A DNA stretch of 64,000 nucleotides from Qipengyuania sp. SS22 (GTDB lineage: Bacteria > Pseudomonadota > Alphaproteobacteria > Sphingomonadales > Sphingomonadaceae), in assembly GCF_025736935.1 (NCBI RefSeq), contig NZ_CP107048.1, positions 124,001-188,000 on the forward strand. The letters are read 5' to 3'. This document shows, in pieces, positions 17,885 to 25,758 of the stretch. Position 1 is the first letter of the stretch, and each line of letters starts with the position of its first letter. A program made the position numbers and the translations under genes. The notes under the pieces were generated by a model. The model saw only the letters and a program-made list of their open reading frames with translations. It was not told where the DNA came from and did no database searches.

Positions 17885-19174
17885 ATGAGCCAAGCAACCG
17901 AACAGGCGGCAATCGCCGAGGCGACAGTGGACGATCCGCTGCCGAGCGCGCTCGCGGGCAACCGCATCGCCAGCCTCGATTTCATCCGTGGCATCGCCGT
18001 CATGGGTATCCTGGCGGCGAATATCGTCGCCTTCGGACAGCCATTCTCTGCCTATATGTACCCCGATGGCTTCCTGGTTCCGCACAGCGATGCGGAAGAC
18101 TGGATGTGGGTGGCGCAATTCGTCCTCGTCGACGGCAAGATGCGCGGCCTGTTCACACTCCTGTTCGGCGCGGGGCTGTATCTGTTCATGGAGAAGGCCT
18201 GGACCAAGGGCGAGGGCCGCGAGTTGCAGGTTCGCCGCCTGTTATGGCTGCTGCTGTTCGGGCTGGCGCATTTCTACCTGATCTGGCGCGGCGACATCCT
18301 GCTCTATTATGCCGCATTCGGCCTTGTCGCGATGATCGGGATACGCTGGGCGGCCAAAACCCAGCTGATCGTCGGCCTGCTCGGATATGCTGCGGGAATC
18401 GCCATGGTCGCCAGCTTCACCGCCTTCCCCTATTTCATCGCCGAGACGTCGCTCGGCGAACAGCCCGCCTATGCCGAATTGCGCGAACAACTGGCCGCGG
18501 ACAAGGAAACCACGCTCGAAGAGGGACTGACCGAGCGGCAGGTCATCGCCGAAGGCTCCTACCCGGACTACGTGCGCCACAACATCACGGAACATGGCGG
18601 TGACCCGCTGTTCGGGCTGTTCCTCTTTGCGCTCGAATCCGTACCGCTGATGCTAATCGGCATGGCGCTCTATCGGTTCGGCCTGTTCAGCGGCGGCATG
18701 GACCCCGGCAGGCAATTGCGCTGGGGACTGGCCGGTATCGCGAGCGGAAGCGCGGTGACCCTGCTGATTGCGCTGTGGGTCAAGGGGATCGGGTTTTCCT
18801 ACTGGAGCACGCTCGCCGCTTTCATGAGCTTTTCGATGCTCCCGCGGCTGCCCGTCGTCCTAGGCCTCGCCGCGGTGCTCGCAGTGGTCGGTTTGCGGAC
18901 ATCGAGCTGGCTGGCGGAGCGGATTTCGGCGGCCGGACGTGCAGCGTTCACCAATTACATGGGCACCTCGCTGGTCATGCTGCTGGTGTTCCACGGCTGG
19001 GCCGGCGGGCTTTATGGCGAGCTGGGGCGCAGCGAGCTCTATCTCCTCATGCTCGCCACCTGGGCGCTGATGCTGCTGTGGTCCAAGCCGTGGCTGGCCC
19101 GCTTCCGCTTCGGCCCGCTCGAATGGCTGTGGCGCTGCCTGACCTATTGGCGGATGTTCCCGCTGCGGCGGTAA
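17885..19174 (+). CDS. DUF418-family membrane protein
   Basis: A 429-residue polytopic inner-membrane protein with about 10 hydrophobic segments. The N-terminal RIASLDFIRGIAVMGILAAN is the signature of this family (YeiB-like). The C-terminal DUF418 region is visible as GRAAFTNYMGTSLVMLLVF followed by GRSELYLLMLATWALMLLWS and PLEWLWR. No transported substrate is known for the family. A cytoplasmic hydrophilic head of about 25 residues precedes the first membrane segment. The gene stands alone: 69 bp after the Sel1-SPOR gene and before a Fur box that belongs to bfd. Confidence 0.88.
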   Translation: MSQATEQAAIAEATVDDPLPSALAGNRIASLDFIRGIAVMGILAANIVAFGQPFSAYMYPDGFLVPHSDAEDWMWVAQFVLVDGKMRGLFTLLFGAGLYLFMEKAWTKGEGRELQVRRLLWLLLFGLAHFYLIWRGDILLYYAAFGLVAMIGIRWAAKTQLIVGLLGYAAGIAMVASFTAFPYFIAETSLGEQPAYAELREQLAADKETTLEEGLTERQVIAEGSYPDYVRHNITEHGGDPLFGLFLFALESVPLMLIGMALYRFGLFSGGMDPGRQLRWGLAGIASGSAVTLLIALWVKGIGFSYWSTLAAFMSFSMLPRLPVVLGLAAVLAVVGLRTSSWLAERISAAGRAAFTNYMGTSLVMLLVFHGWAGGLYGELGRSELYLLMLATWALMLLWSKPWLARFRFGPLEWLWRCLTYWRMFPLRR

Positions 19175-19197
19175 ACACACGGTGGAAAACGGCGCTT

Positions 19198-19216
19198 GAT
19201 AATGAGAACGACTCTC
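19198..19216 (+). promoter_or_regulatory. Fur box upstream of bfd
   Basis: GATAATGAGAACGACTCTC matches 14 of 19 positions of the classical Fur consensus and contains the inverted repeat TGAGA-N5-TCTCA. It lies 40 bp before the bfd start, where Fur with iron bound would block transcription. Confidence 0.75.
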
Positions 19217-19256
19217 ACTAGAACTGCTCATGCGAGTCAATCGCAGGAGTTGTCGA

Positions 19257-19445
19257 GTGTACGTCTGCATCTGTAACGCGATCCGGGAAAACGAACTGCG
19301 CCGCGCCGCGCGCCATGTCTCGGGTGATGCCGAAGCGTGCTATGCTGCGCTGGGCAAGGCACCGTGCTGCGGGACCTGTCTCGACGATGCCGACGATATC
19401 CTGCAGGAAGAACGCGAGTTCGGTCTCGTCTCCGCCGCAGCGTGA
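19257..19445 (+). CDS. bfd: Bacterioferritin-associated ferredoxin
   Basis: A 62-residue [2Fe-2S] protein that reduces the iron core of bacterioferritin so that iron can be released. The four cysteine ligands are present as CIC near the N-terminus and CCGTC later, with the helix-turn-helix spacing of the BFD fold. I take the GTG at 19257 as start because AGGAG at 19245-19249 is 7 nt upstream and the protein then begins VYVCICNAI like its relatives; an ATG at 19230 is in frame but has no ribosome site. A Fur box precedes it, so it should be induced in iron starvation. bfr follows 124 bp downstream. Confidence 0.93.
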   Translation: MYVCICNAIRENELRRAARHVSGDAEACYAALGKAPCCGTCLDDADDILQEEREFGLVSAAA

Positions 19446-19569
19446 CTTTCCGCTAACAAGAATTGCTCGCAACTGGCGGAATTACGCCGATTTTTCGACC
19501 TTCGACCTTGCCAAGCGGCGGTGGAGGCGCGCATAGGTGCGCCGCGTCCATCACCCAGGAGACAGGGCC

Positions 19570-20061
19570 ATGAAAGGCGATCTGAAGGTCATCGAGTTCC
19601 TCAACAAGGCGCTCACCAACGAATTGACCGCGATCAATCAGTACTGGCTGCATTACCGCGTGCTGGCCGATTGGGGCGTGACCAAGCTCGCCGAATACGA
19701 ACGGCACGAATCGATCGACGAGATGAAGCACGCCGACATCCTCGCCGAGCGGATCCTGATCCTCAACGGGCTCCCCAATTTCCAGGCGATCCACAAGCTC
19801 AAGGTCGGCGAAACGGTCGAGGAAATCCTCAAGGCCGATCTGGCGATGGAAATGGAAGCGATCCCGTTGCTTAAGGAAGCGGCGGATTATTGCCAGGACG
19901 TGCGCGACTTCACCACGGGCCAGATTTTCGAAGACATCCTCGCCAGCGAGGAAGAGCATGTCGATTTCCTCGAAACGCAATTCGACATGATCGCGCGGAT
20001 GGGGCTGGAAAACTACGTCCAGCTCAACAGCAAGCCGGTGGGCGGGGGCGAAGCGGGCTGA
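19570..20061 (+). CDS. bfr: Bacterioferritin
   Basis: A 163-residue haem-containing ferritin subunit that stores iron in a 24-mer. All ferroxidase ligands appear at canonical positions: E18, E51, H54, E94, E127 and H130. The haem ligand M52 is in DEMKHAD. Length is normal. The ATG at 19570 is chosen because an in-frame start at 19537 only adds a non-conserved extension, and a GGAGACAGGG stretch precedes 19570. The gene follows bfd by 124 bp. That gap means it may have its own promoter and may respond oppositely to iron, as storage would be expected to. Confidence 0.96.
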   Translation: MKGDLKVIEFLNKALTNELTAINQYWLHYRVLADWGVTKLAEYERHESIDEMKHADILAERILILNGLPNFQAIHKLKVGETVEEILKADLAMEMEAIPLLKEAADYCQDVRDFTTGQIFEDILASEEEHVDFLETQFDMIARMGLENYVQLNSKPVGGGEAG

Positions 20062-20150
20062 ACTGGAGAGTCGGCTTGTTCGGAGCCAGGCGGTTTCCTC
20101 CTCACTGCCCCGCCTCGTCGCGCTGGTGTTCGGTCCCGGGATAGTGTCCG

Positions 20151-20357
20151 TCAGGTAACGCGCCAGAAGGTCGCGTGGACGCCGCCATGCTTGGACAGAC
20201 GGGCTAGACGCTGCTCGCCATCCCAGATTTCCGCGTCGCCCCTGCCGACATTGATATCGGCGATCGTCAGTGCGGTCGCAATGTCGAGTGCTTCGAGAGC
20301 GAACTTATCGTCCGCGCGATTGGCATGCCCGTGGATCGAAACGCGGAGTTTGCTCAT
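20151..20357 (-). CDS. Small conserved-looking protein, unknown function
   Basis: A 68-residue soluble protein that I do not recognise. It has a mixed hydrophobic pattern (KLRVSIHGHANRADDKFALE, then ALTIADINVGRGDAEIWDG) suggesting a small alpha/beta domain, with no cysteines or membrane segment. Its coding status is supported by an exceptionally strong ribosome site: AAGGAGGTGA, almost fully complementary to the 16S tail, ends 5 nt before the ATG. It stands alone, convergent with bfr. High translation is expected. Confidence 0.75.
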   Translation of the reverse strand: MSKLRVSIHGHANRADDKFALEALDIATALTIADINVGRGDAEIWDGEQRLARLSKHGGVHATFWRVT

Positions 20358-20475
20358 ATTTCACCTCCTTGCCCCGCCGCGTTCTATGACAGGTGGAGAT
20401 GAACCGTAGCCGACGTTTTTGCGCCAATCGTCGCGCAAATGCCTTCGGCCGGTCGCGCGCGGGACCCAAACCGCG

Positions 20476-20976
20476 TCAGGACTTGGCGGCGGCCCGGCGT
20501 TCGCGGATCCGTTCACGGTTGCGGCGGGCTGCGGTGCGGGTTTCCATCAGGAACGACGCAAGCCCTGCGACAAGCAGGCCCATGCACATCACCCATGTCG
20601 CGGCAACCAGCGTGCCCAACGGGGTGGTGACAAAGGCACTCACGAACAGCAGGACGATGACCACGCTGATGGCCAGCGCCGAAGCGGTGCTGAACATGAC
20701 CGCCCGCTGCGCGTAATTGCGGCGCATTTCCAGCGCGGGCAGTTCGGCGCGCATCGCGTCGACATCGCCGTCCTCGCCGGCGTTGAGAATGCGCTCGATC
20801 TTGTTGGCGACCCAGATCAGCCGGTTGGTCATGACGTTCATCACCGCGCCGATCCCTGCGAGCAGGAAGGCCGGGGCCAGGCTGAGCTGGACGACCTGCT
20901 GGACGCGCAAGGTCGAACTGGTGCGCTCAATAAGCTCGAAGGCGCCGACGCCGGCCAGGATGTCGAGCACCGGCAA
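20476..20976 (-). CDS. DUF2721-family membrane protein
   Basis: A 166-residue protein with three predicted membrane helices. The DUF2721 signature is the first block, VQLSLAPAFLLAGIGAVMNV followed by MTNRLIWVANKIER. Two more hydrophobic segments (ASALAISVVIVLLFV and LVAATWVMCMGLLVAGLAS) follow a charged loop. The C-terminus is a short Arg-rich cytoplasmic tail (RRNRERIRERRAAAK). It begins 2 bp after the der stop and so is the second gene of a der operon. No function is known for the family. Confidence 0.88.
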   Translation of the reverse strand: MPVLDILAGVGAFELIERTSSTLRVQQVVQLSLAPAFLLAGIGAVMNVMTNRLIWVANKIERILNAGEDGDVDAMRAELPALEMRRNYAQRAVMFSTASALAISVVIVLLFVSAFVTTPLGTLVAATWVMCMGLLVAGLASFLMETRTAARRNRERIRERRAAAKS

Positions 20977-20978
20977 CC

Positions 20979-22379
20979 TCAGTCCTTCTGGAACGGGTTC
21001 TTGGGGCTCTTGAGCACCACGCGTACCGGCACCGCCTCGAAGCCCAGCTTGTCGCGGATACCGTTCACCAGATACCGCTCGTAGCTCTTGGGGAGCATGT
21101 CGAGCCGGGTACCAAAGACCACGAAGCGTGGCGGGCGGATGCTGGCCTGCGTGATATAGCGCAGCTTGATCCGCTTACCCTTGGGTGCGGGCGGCGGATT
21201 TGCTTCCAATGCATCGTCGAACCAGCGGTTGAGCGCGGCGGTCGGTACACGGCGGCTCCACGCCTCGCGCAGGTCGAAAGCCGCGCCGAGCATCTGATCG
21301 AGACCCTTGCCGGTTTTGGCACTCACGGCGAACAGCGGCACTCCGCGCACCTGTGCCAGTCCTTCGTTGAGCGCTTCGCGGATGCCGTTGAACAGCGCGC
21401 TGGCGTCTTCGGCGATGTCCCATTTGTTGATCGCGATCATCAGCGCGCGACCTTCTTCGAGCACCATGCTGGCGATCTTGAGATCCTGCGATTCCAGACC
21501 GCGGGTGGCGTCGAGCAGCAGAACCACGACTTCGGCAAAATCGACCGCGCGGCGCGCATCGGCGACCGACAGGCGTTCGAGCTTGTCGACCACCTGCGCC
21601 TTCTTGCGCATCCCGGCCGTGTCGATCAGCCGGATCTCGCGGTCTTCGCCGCTACGCGGGTCGTGCCATTCCCAGTCGATCGCGATCGAATCGCGCGTGA
21701 TCCCGGCTTCGGGACCGGTCAGCAGCCGGTCTTCGCCCAGCATGCGGTTGATCAGCGTCGACTTGCCAGCGTTCGGCCGGCCGACGATGGCAAGCTTGAG
21801 CGGTCCGGCGAGCAGCGCCTCTTCGTCTTCTTCGCTCAGTTCGAGGGTTTCGGCAGCAGCTTCGGCCTTTTCCCCGATGATTGGCCAGAGCCGTTCGAAC
21901 AGGTCGCCAATGCCTTCGCCATGTTCAGCGCTGATGCCGGCCGGTTCGCCAAAGCCGAGCGAGAAGCTTTCGTAGATGCCGGCATCGCCCTGCGTGCCTT
22001 CCGCCTTGTTGGCGACGAGCACGACGGGAACTGCCTGTCCGCGCAGCCAGCGCGCGATTTCCTCGTCGAGCGGGGTCAGGCCGACGCGCGCATCGAATAC
22101 GAACATCGCGGCATCGGCGCCTTCGAGGCTGACTTCGGTCTGCATGCGCATCCGGCCGGGGAGGCTGGCGGGGTCTTCGTCCTCCCACCCGGCAGTGTCG
22201 ACCACCTGAAACTCGAGCCCGGCGATTTCGGCATCGCCGAAGCGCCGATCGCGCGTCACGCCGGGCTGGTCGTCGACCAGCGCCAGGCGCTTGCCCACGA
22301 GCCGGTTGAACAGCGTCGATTTGCCGACATTGGGCCGGCCGATGATGATCACCGTTGGCTTGGAGGAGGAGGGCACCAT
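20979..22379 (-). CDS. der: Ribosome biogenesis GTPase Der (EngA)
   Basis: A 466-residue GTPase needed for 50S subunit maturation, with two tandem GTPase domains and a C-terminal KH-like domain. The G1 motifs are GRPNVGKST (first domain) and GRPNAGKST (second); G3 motifs are DTAGWEDED and DTAGMRKKA; G4 motifs are NKAEG and NKWD. The KH-like domain spans roughly the last 100 residues (KLRYITQASIRPPRFVVFGT). I choose the ATG at 22379, which gives the usual short N-terminus MVPSSSKPTVIIIGRPN. The ribosome site is weak. The DUF2721 gene follows within 2 bp. Confidence 0.96.
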   Translation of the reverse strand: MVPSSSKPTVIIIGRPNVGKSTLFNRLVGKRLALVDDQPGVTRDRRFGDAEIAGLEFQVVDTAGWEDEDPASLPGRMRMQTEVSLEGADAAMFVFDARVGLTPLDEEIARWLRGQAVPVVLVANKAEGTQGDAGIYESFSLGFGEPAGISAEHGEGIGDLFERLWPIIGEKAEAAAETLELSEEDEEALLAGPLKLAIVGRPNAGKSTLINRMLGEDRLLTGPEAGITRDSIAIDWEWHDPRSGEDREIRLIDTAGMRKKAQVVDKLERLSVADARRAVDFAEVVVLLLDATRGLESQDLKIASMVLEEGRALMIAINKWDIAEDASALFNGIREALNEGLAQVRGVPLFAVSAKTGKGLDQMLGAAFDLREAWSRRVPTAALNRWFDDALEANPPPAPKGKRIKLRYITQASIRPPRFVVFGTRLDMLPKSYERYLVNGIRDKLGFEAVPVRVVLKSPKNPFQKD

Positions 22380-22500
22380 GATGGCGCGGCAAGTGGCGCT
22401 TTGCGCGCCGCTTTGCAAGCGGCAGCAAGGATCATGGTTAAATCGCGTTAACCGTAACCGGAAAGATCGCGATAAGCTTAACCGGCATAATCCTGCCGGT

Positions 22501-23079
22501 ATGAGGAAGAATCTTGCCGTGATCGCCTTACTTGCCTGCGCCACACCGGCGTTGGCCGAGGACTTCGACAACTTCGCCGCCCAAGGTGCGGAATTGGACG
22601 CCTATCTCCAGTGCGTACCTTATGCGCGCAATGTCTCAGGTATTCAGATCTACGGCGATGCCCATACCTGGTGGGACCAGGCGCAAGGCCGTTACGCTAC
22701 CGGCTCGATGCCGCGTCCCGGCGCAGTGATGGCCTTCAGCGCGCATCGCAGCATGCAATTGGGCCATGTGGCCACTGTCAGCCGGGTACTCGATTCGCGC
22801 CGTGTGCTGCTAGATCACGCCAATTGGTCGCCGATCAACGGCCGCCGCGGTCAGATCGAGAAGGATGTGCTCGCGGTCGACGTCTCGCGGAACAATGACT
22901 GGAGCGAAGTACGTGTCTGGTATGCTCCGCTGGGCAAGGTCGGTACGACCGCCTGGCCGGTAGATGGCTTTATTTATAGTGATCGGCAGCCGCAGCCGCG
23001 CCGCCAGATCGCAATGGCACCGGCGCGCAAGCAAACCTCCAAGAGGTTCCTAAGCGCCTTCGCCGATTTCGCAGACTGA
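22501..23079 (+). CDS. Secreted CHAP-domain cysteine hydrolase
   Basis: A 192-residue exported protein with signal peptide MRKNLAVIALLACATPALA. The mature part is a CHAP (NlpC/P60-like) amidase domain. The catalytic Cys is in LQCVPYARNVSG, and the general-base His is in LGHVATVSRV, followed by the polar DHANW. It is expected to cut peptidoglycan stem peptides in the periplasm. A basic C-terminal tail of about 30 residues (PQPRRQIAMAPARKQ) may bind the wall. The gene is divergent from der and ends back to back with the DUF3297 gene within a shared palindrome. Substrate is not known. Confidence 0.87.
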   Translation: MRKNLAVIALLACATPALAEDFDNFAAQGAELDAYLQCVPYARNVSGIQIYGDAHTWWDQAQGRYATGSMPRPGAVMAFSAHRSMQLGHVATVSRVLDSRRVLLDHANWSPINGRRGQIEKDVLAVDVSRNNDWSEVRVWYAPLGKVGTTAWPVDGFIYSDRQPQPRRQIAMAPARKQTSKRFLSAFADFAD

Positions 23080-23088
23080 TCAGTCTGC
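23071..23088. repeat. 18-bp perfect palindrome covering two convergent stop codons
   Basis: GCAGACTGATCAGTCTGC reads the same on both strands. It encodes Ala-Asp-stop for both convergent genes. It may act as a minimal transcription stop or be chance. Confidence 0.6.
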
Positions 23089-23364
23089 CTTGGCTACCGG
23101 CGGTTCGTCGCCGAGATCTTCAAACCAGGCTTCTACCGGACCCGTCAGCTTGATCGTCAGCGGCTTGCCGCGGCGATCAACTGTCTTGCCTGCTTGAACG
23201 CGCACCCAGCCTTCGGAAATCGAATATTCCTCGATGTCGGTGCGCTGCTTGCCCTTGAAGCGGATGCCCACACCGCGCTCGAGCGCTTCCATTTTGAAAT
23301 GCTCGCTATCCGGATTGACCGAAAGGTGGTCGGGCGGGGTCTGGCTCTTGGTTTCTTCGCTCAT
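23080..23364 (-). CDS. DUF3297-family protein
   Basis: A 94-residue small soluble protein. It matches DUF3297 along its length: PPDHLSVNPDSEHF, ALERGVGIRFKGKQRTDIEE, then ISEGWVRVQAGKTVDRRGKP and LTGPVEAWFED. The family is found in many proteobacteria and has no known function. The last residues are encoded within the palindrome shared with the CHAP gene. It stands upstream of two small acidic genes transcribed the same way, but is separated from them by 39 bp and has its own start. Confidence 0.9.
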   Translation of the reverse strand: MSEETKSQTPPDHLSVNPDSEHFKMEALERGVGIRFKGKQRTDIEEYSISEGWVRVQAGKTVDRRGKPLTIKLTGPVEAWFEDLGDEPPVAKAD

Positions 23365-23403
23365 GGCGCGCGCCGATACTGCGCCCCACGCGCGCGGGCA
23401 AGA

Positions 23404-23583
23404 TCAATCGGGGGGCGGGGGCGTTTCATCGGGGCCGCGATCAGGCTCGTCGAAGTCGGGTTGCGGCGGCTCGAAACCGGGTGGTTCGTGCATCGGCGCT
23501 TCGTCGGGCGGGCTCGTGGGCGGCATTTCGTCGGGTGCGCCCGGATTGATGGTATCGGGATTAGGGTCGGGTTGCGTCGCCAT
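23404..23583 (-). CDS. Small acidic proline-rich protein
   Basis: A 59-residue, low-complexity protein built mainly of Pro, Asp and Glu (motif-like PPDEAPMHEPPGFEPPQPDF). It is predicted to be disordered, with no signal peptide or cysteine. The ATG at 23583 has GAGGA 8 nt upstream. It starts 11 bp after the stop of another small acidic ORF and the two probably form one unit. I do not recognise it. The proline-rich composition could also arise by chance in GC-rich DNA, so coding status rests on the ribosome site. Confidence 0.5.
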   Translation of the reverse strand: MATQPDPNPDTINPGAPDEMPPTSPPDEAPMHEPPGFEPPQPDFDEPDRGPDETPPPPD

Positions 23584-23594
23584 ATATTGTGTCC

Positions 23595-23828
23595 TCAATC
23601 GGGCTGCAGGCTGTCGAGCGCGGCTTCGCCCGCACCGTCGCTCCCGCCTTCTTGCGCCTTGCCGAGCGCTTTCTCGACTTTCATGTCGTCATTGTCGGTG
23701 CCATCGGTAGACACCTCGCCTTTATCTCCGCCCTCGGCCTTGATATCGGCCGGGCTGTTCGGCTTTACCGCGGGATCGATGACTGGCGGCGTATTGGCCG
23801 GTGGCTTCGGTTTATCGTAGTCACGCAT
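23595..23828 (-). CDS. Small acidic disordered protein
   Basis: A 77-residue low-complexity acidic protein (KPKPPANTPPVIDP, then EGGDKGEVSTDGTDNDD). No domain, signal or membrane segment is seen. The start ATG at 23828 has no clear ribosome site and may be leaderless. It precedes the proline-rich ORF at 23583 by 11 bp and is divergent from tRNA-Leu. Small acidic disordered proteins of this kind are common in sphingomonads and often stress-linked, but nothing in this sequence shows a role. Confidence 0.5.
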   Translation of the reverse strand: MRDYDKPKPPANTPPVIDPAVKPNSPADIKAEGGDKGEVSTDGTDNDDMKVEKALGKAQEGGSDGAGEAALDSLQPD

Positions 23829-23961
23829 GATTACAAAACGCGTGCGCGCGCAAAGGCGTTCCTTCACCCGTCGCCGCGCTTGCGCATTTGGTCGCATCCT
23901 ACTAGAGGCACGCGCCTACACGCGTGGCGCATGCCGCCAACGCGCAGCTTCGTTCGGGTTA

Positions 23962-24046
23962 GCGGGCGTGGCGGAACTGGTAGACGCGCTGGTTTTAGGT
24001 ACCAGTATCGAAAGATGTGGGGGTTCGAGTCCCTTCGCCCGCACCA
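23962..24046 (+). tRNA. tRNA-Leu (TAG)
   Basis: An 85-nt class II tRNA with encoded CCA. The acceptor GCGGGCG pairs with CGCCCGC. The anticodon stem CTGGT/ACCAG encloses TTTAGGT, giving anticodon TAG. The long variable arm and T arm (GGGTTCGAGTCCC) are present. It lies 63 bp upstream of tig. Confidence 0.95.
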
Positions 24047-24109
24047 GTGCCGCCGCCGCGCGAATCCCCTTGCACATAGTCGCTTTTGGAAAGTCACGAG
24101 TTTCAACCC

Positions 24110-25687
24110 ATGCAGATCAAAGAGACCGCCAACGAGGGCCTCAAGCGCGCCTACACCGTCACCATTCCTGCGAAGGAAATCGACGAGCGCGTCAACAGCG
24201 AAGTCAAGAAGATCGCCCCGCAGGTGAAGATGCCCGGCTTCCGACCGGGCAAGGTGCCGGCGAACTTGGTGCGCAAGATGCACGGCGAACAGCTGCACGC
24301 GCAGATGGTCAACGACATGATCCGCGAATCGGTCGACAAGGTGATGGCCGACAACAAGCTTCGCCCCGCGATGCAGCCGAAGGTCGAGATCGAAGAAGGC
24401 TACGAGGAAGGCAAGGATGCCTCGCTCAGCGTCGAAGTCGAAATCCTTCCCGAGATCGATGCTCCCGAAGTCGAGGGCCTCGCGCTCGAACGCCTAACCG
24501 TTCCGGTGACCGACGAGCAGGTCATGGAAGCGGTGGAGCGGATCGCATCGAACAACAAGAGCTATAAGGACGCCGCCAAGACCAAGAAGGCAGGCGACGG
24601 CGACCAGCTGATCATCGATTTCGTTGGCCGCGTCGACGGAACCGAGTTCGAAGGCGGCAAGGCCGAGAACACCCCGCTGGTGATCGGCTCGGGCCAGTTC
24701 ATCCCCGGCTTCGAAGAACAGCTCACCGGTGCGAAAACCGGCGATGAAAAGACCATCACGGTGACGTTCCCCGAAGATTACCCGGCTGAAAACCTGAAAG
24801 GCAAGGAGGCGGAATTCGACGTCACGGTCCAGCAGGTCAAGGTCCCGACCGACACTGCGATCGACGACGAGTTCGCCAAGAACCTCGGTCTCGAGGATCT
24901 TGCCAAGCTCAAGGAACTGCTGCGCGGCCAGCTCGAGCAGGAAACTGCCGGCCTCACCCGCACGCAGATGAAGCGCCAGCTGCTCGACACGCTGGCTGCC
25001 GGTCACGATTTCGCCGTGCCGCAAGGCATGGTCGAAGCCGAATTCGAACAGATCTGGGCCCAGCTCCAGCAGGAAGCCGCGCAGTCGGACGATGCCGAAG
25101 CGATGCTCAAGGAAATGGACGACGAGAAGGACGATTACCGCAAGATCGCCGAACGCCGCGTGCGTCTCGGCCTGCTGCTGTCGGAAATCGGCCAGAAGAA
25201 CGGCGTCGAGGTCAATGCCAATGAGATGAACATGCTCATCCAGCAGGCAGCGCAGCAATATCGCGCCGAAGACCGCGAACGCTTCGTCCAGTACGTCCAG
25301 TCCGAGCCGATGGCCGCCGCCCAGCTGCGCGCGCCGCTCTATGAGGATAAGGTCGTCGACTTCCTGTTCGACAAGGCCGAGATCACCGACCGGGAAGTGA
25401 CCCGCGAGGAACTCGAAGCCGCGATCGAAGCGGAAGAGACCACCGAAGAGAAGCCGAAGAAGAAGGCCCCGGCCAAGAAGGCTGCGGCGAAGAAGGCTCC
25501 GGCCAAGAAGGACGCTACCAAGGACGCGGACGACAAGCCCGCCGCCAAGAAAGCGCCTGCCAAGAAAGCCGCGCCGAAGAAGGCTGCTGCCGCCAAGGAC
25601 GACGACAAGGCTCCGGCGAAGAAGCCCGCTGCCAAGAAGCCGGCTGCCAAGAAGGCCCCGGCCAAGAAGGCTGCTGCAAAGAAATAA
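24110..25687 (+). CDS. tig: Trigger factor with histone-like C-terminal tail
   Basis: A 525-residue ribosome-associated chaperone and prolyl isomerase. The N-terminal ribosome-binding domain has the signature GFRPGKVP at about residues 44-51. The FKBP-type PPIase domain follows (DQLIIDFVGRVDGTEFEGG, then GFEEQLTGAKTGDEK). The C-terminal chaperone arms extend to about residue 440. The last 80 or so residues are an Ala/Lys/Pro repeat (APAKKAAAKK-like), resembling histone H1 tails and absent from E. coli trigger factor. The ATG at 24110 is chosen because the protein then starts MQIKETANEGLKR, as relatives do. clpP-clpX, usually adjacent, lie 3.8 kb downstream past two minus-strand genes. Confidence 0.95.
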   Translation: MQIKETANEGLKRAYTVTIPAKEIDERVNSEVKKIAPQVKMPGFRPGKVPANLVRKMHGEQLHAQMVNDMIRESVDKVMADNKLRPAMQPKVEIEEGYEEGKDASLSVEVEILPEIDAPEVEGLALERLTVPVTDEQVMEAVERIASNNKSYKDAAKTKKAGDGDQLIIDFVGRVDGTEFEGGKAENTPLVIGSGQFIPGFEEQLTGAKTGDEKTITVTFPEDYPAENLKGKEAEFDVTVQQVKVPTDTAIDDEFAKNLGLEDLAKLKELLRGQLEQETAGLTRTQMKRQLLDTLAAGHDFAVPQGMVEAEFEQIWAQLQQEAAQSDDAEAMLKEMDDEKDDYRKIAERRVRLGLLLSEIGQKNGVEVNANEMNMLIQQAAQQYRAEDRERFVQYVQSEPMAAAQLRAPLYEDKVVDFLFDKAEITDREVTREELEAAIEAEETTEEKPKKKAPAKKAAAKKAPAKKDATKDADDKPAAKKAPAKKAAPKKAAAAKDDDKAPAKKPAAKKPAAKKAPAKKAAAKK

Positions 25688-25709
25688 CCCCGCACCAACG
25701 GGTTACGCG

Positions 25710-25740
25710 AGGGGCGGCGGACTACGGTTCGCCGCTCCTT
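25710..25740 (+). terminator. Terminator after tig
   Basis: Stem AGGGGCGGCG / CGCCGCTCCT with one G-U pair, a 10-nt loop, then TTGTCGTTT. Confidence 0.5.
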
Positions 25741-25758
25741 GTCGTTTGGATGACGATG

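Noticed and set aside
23962..24046. tRNA-Leu as an integration site for a mobile element
   Set aside because: No integrase and no duplicated tRNA end was seen; tig follows directly.
25430..25687. Short tandem DNA repeats, possible CRISPR-like array
   Set aside because: They encode the Lys/Ala tail of trigger factor in one open frame; units are short, uneven and have no spacers.
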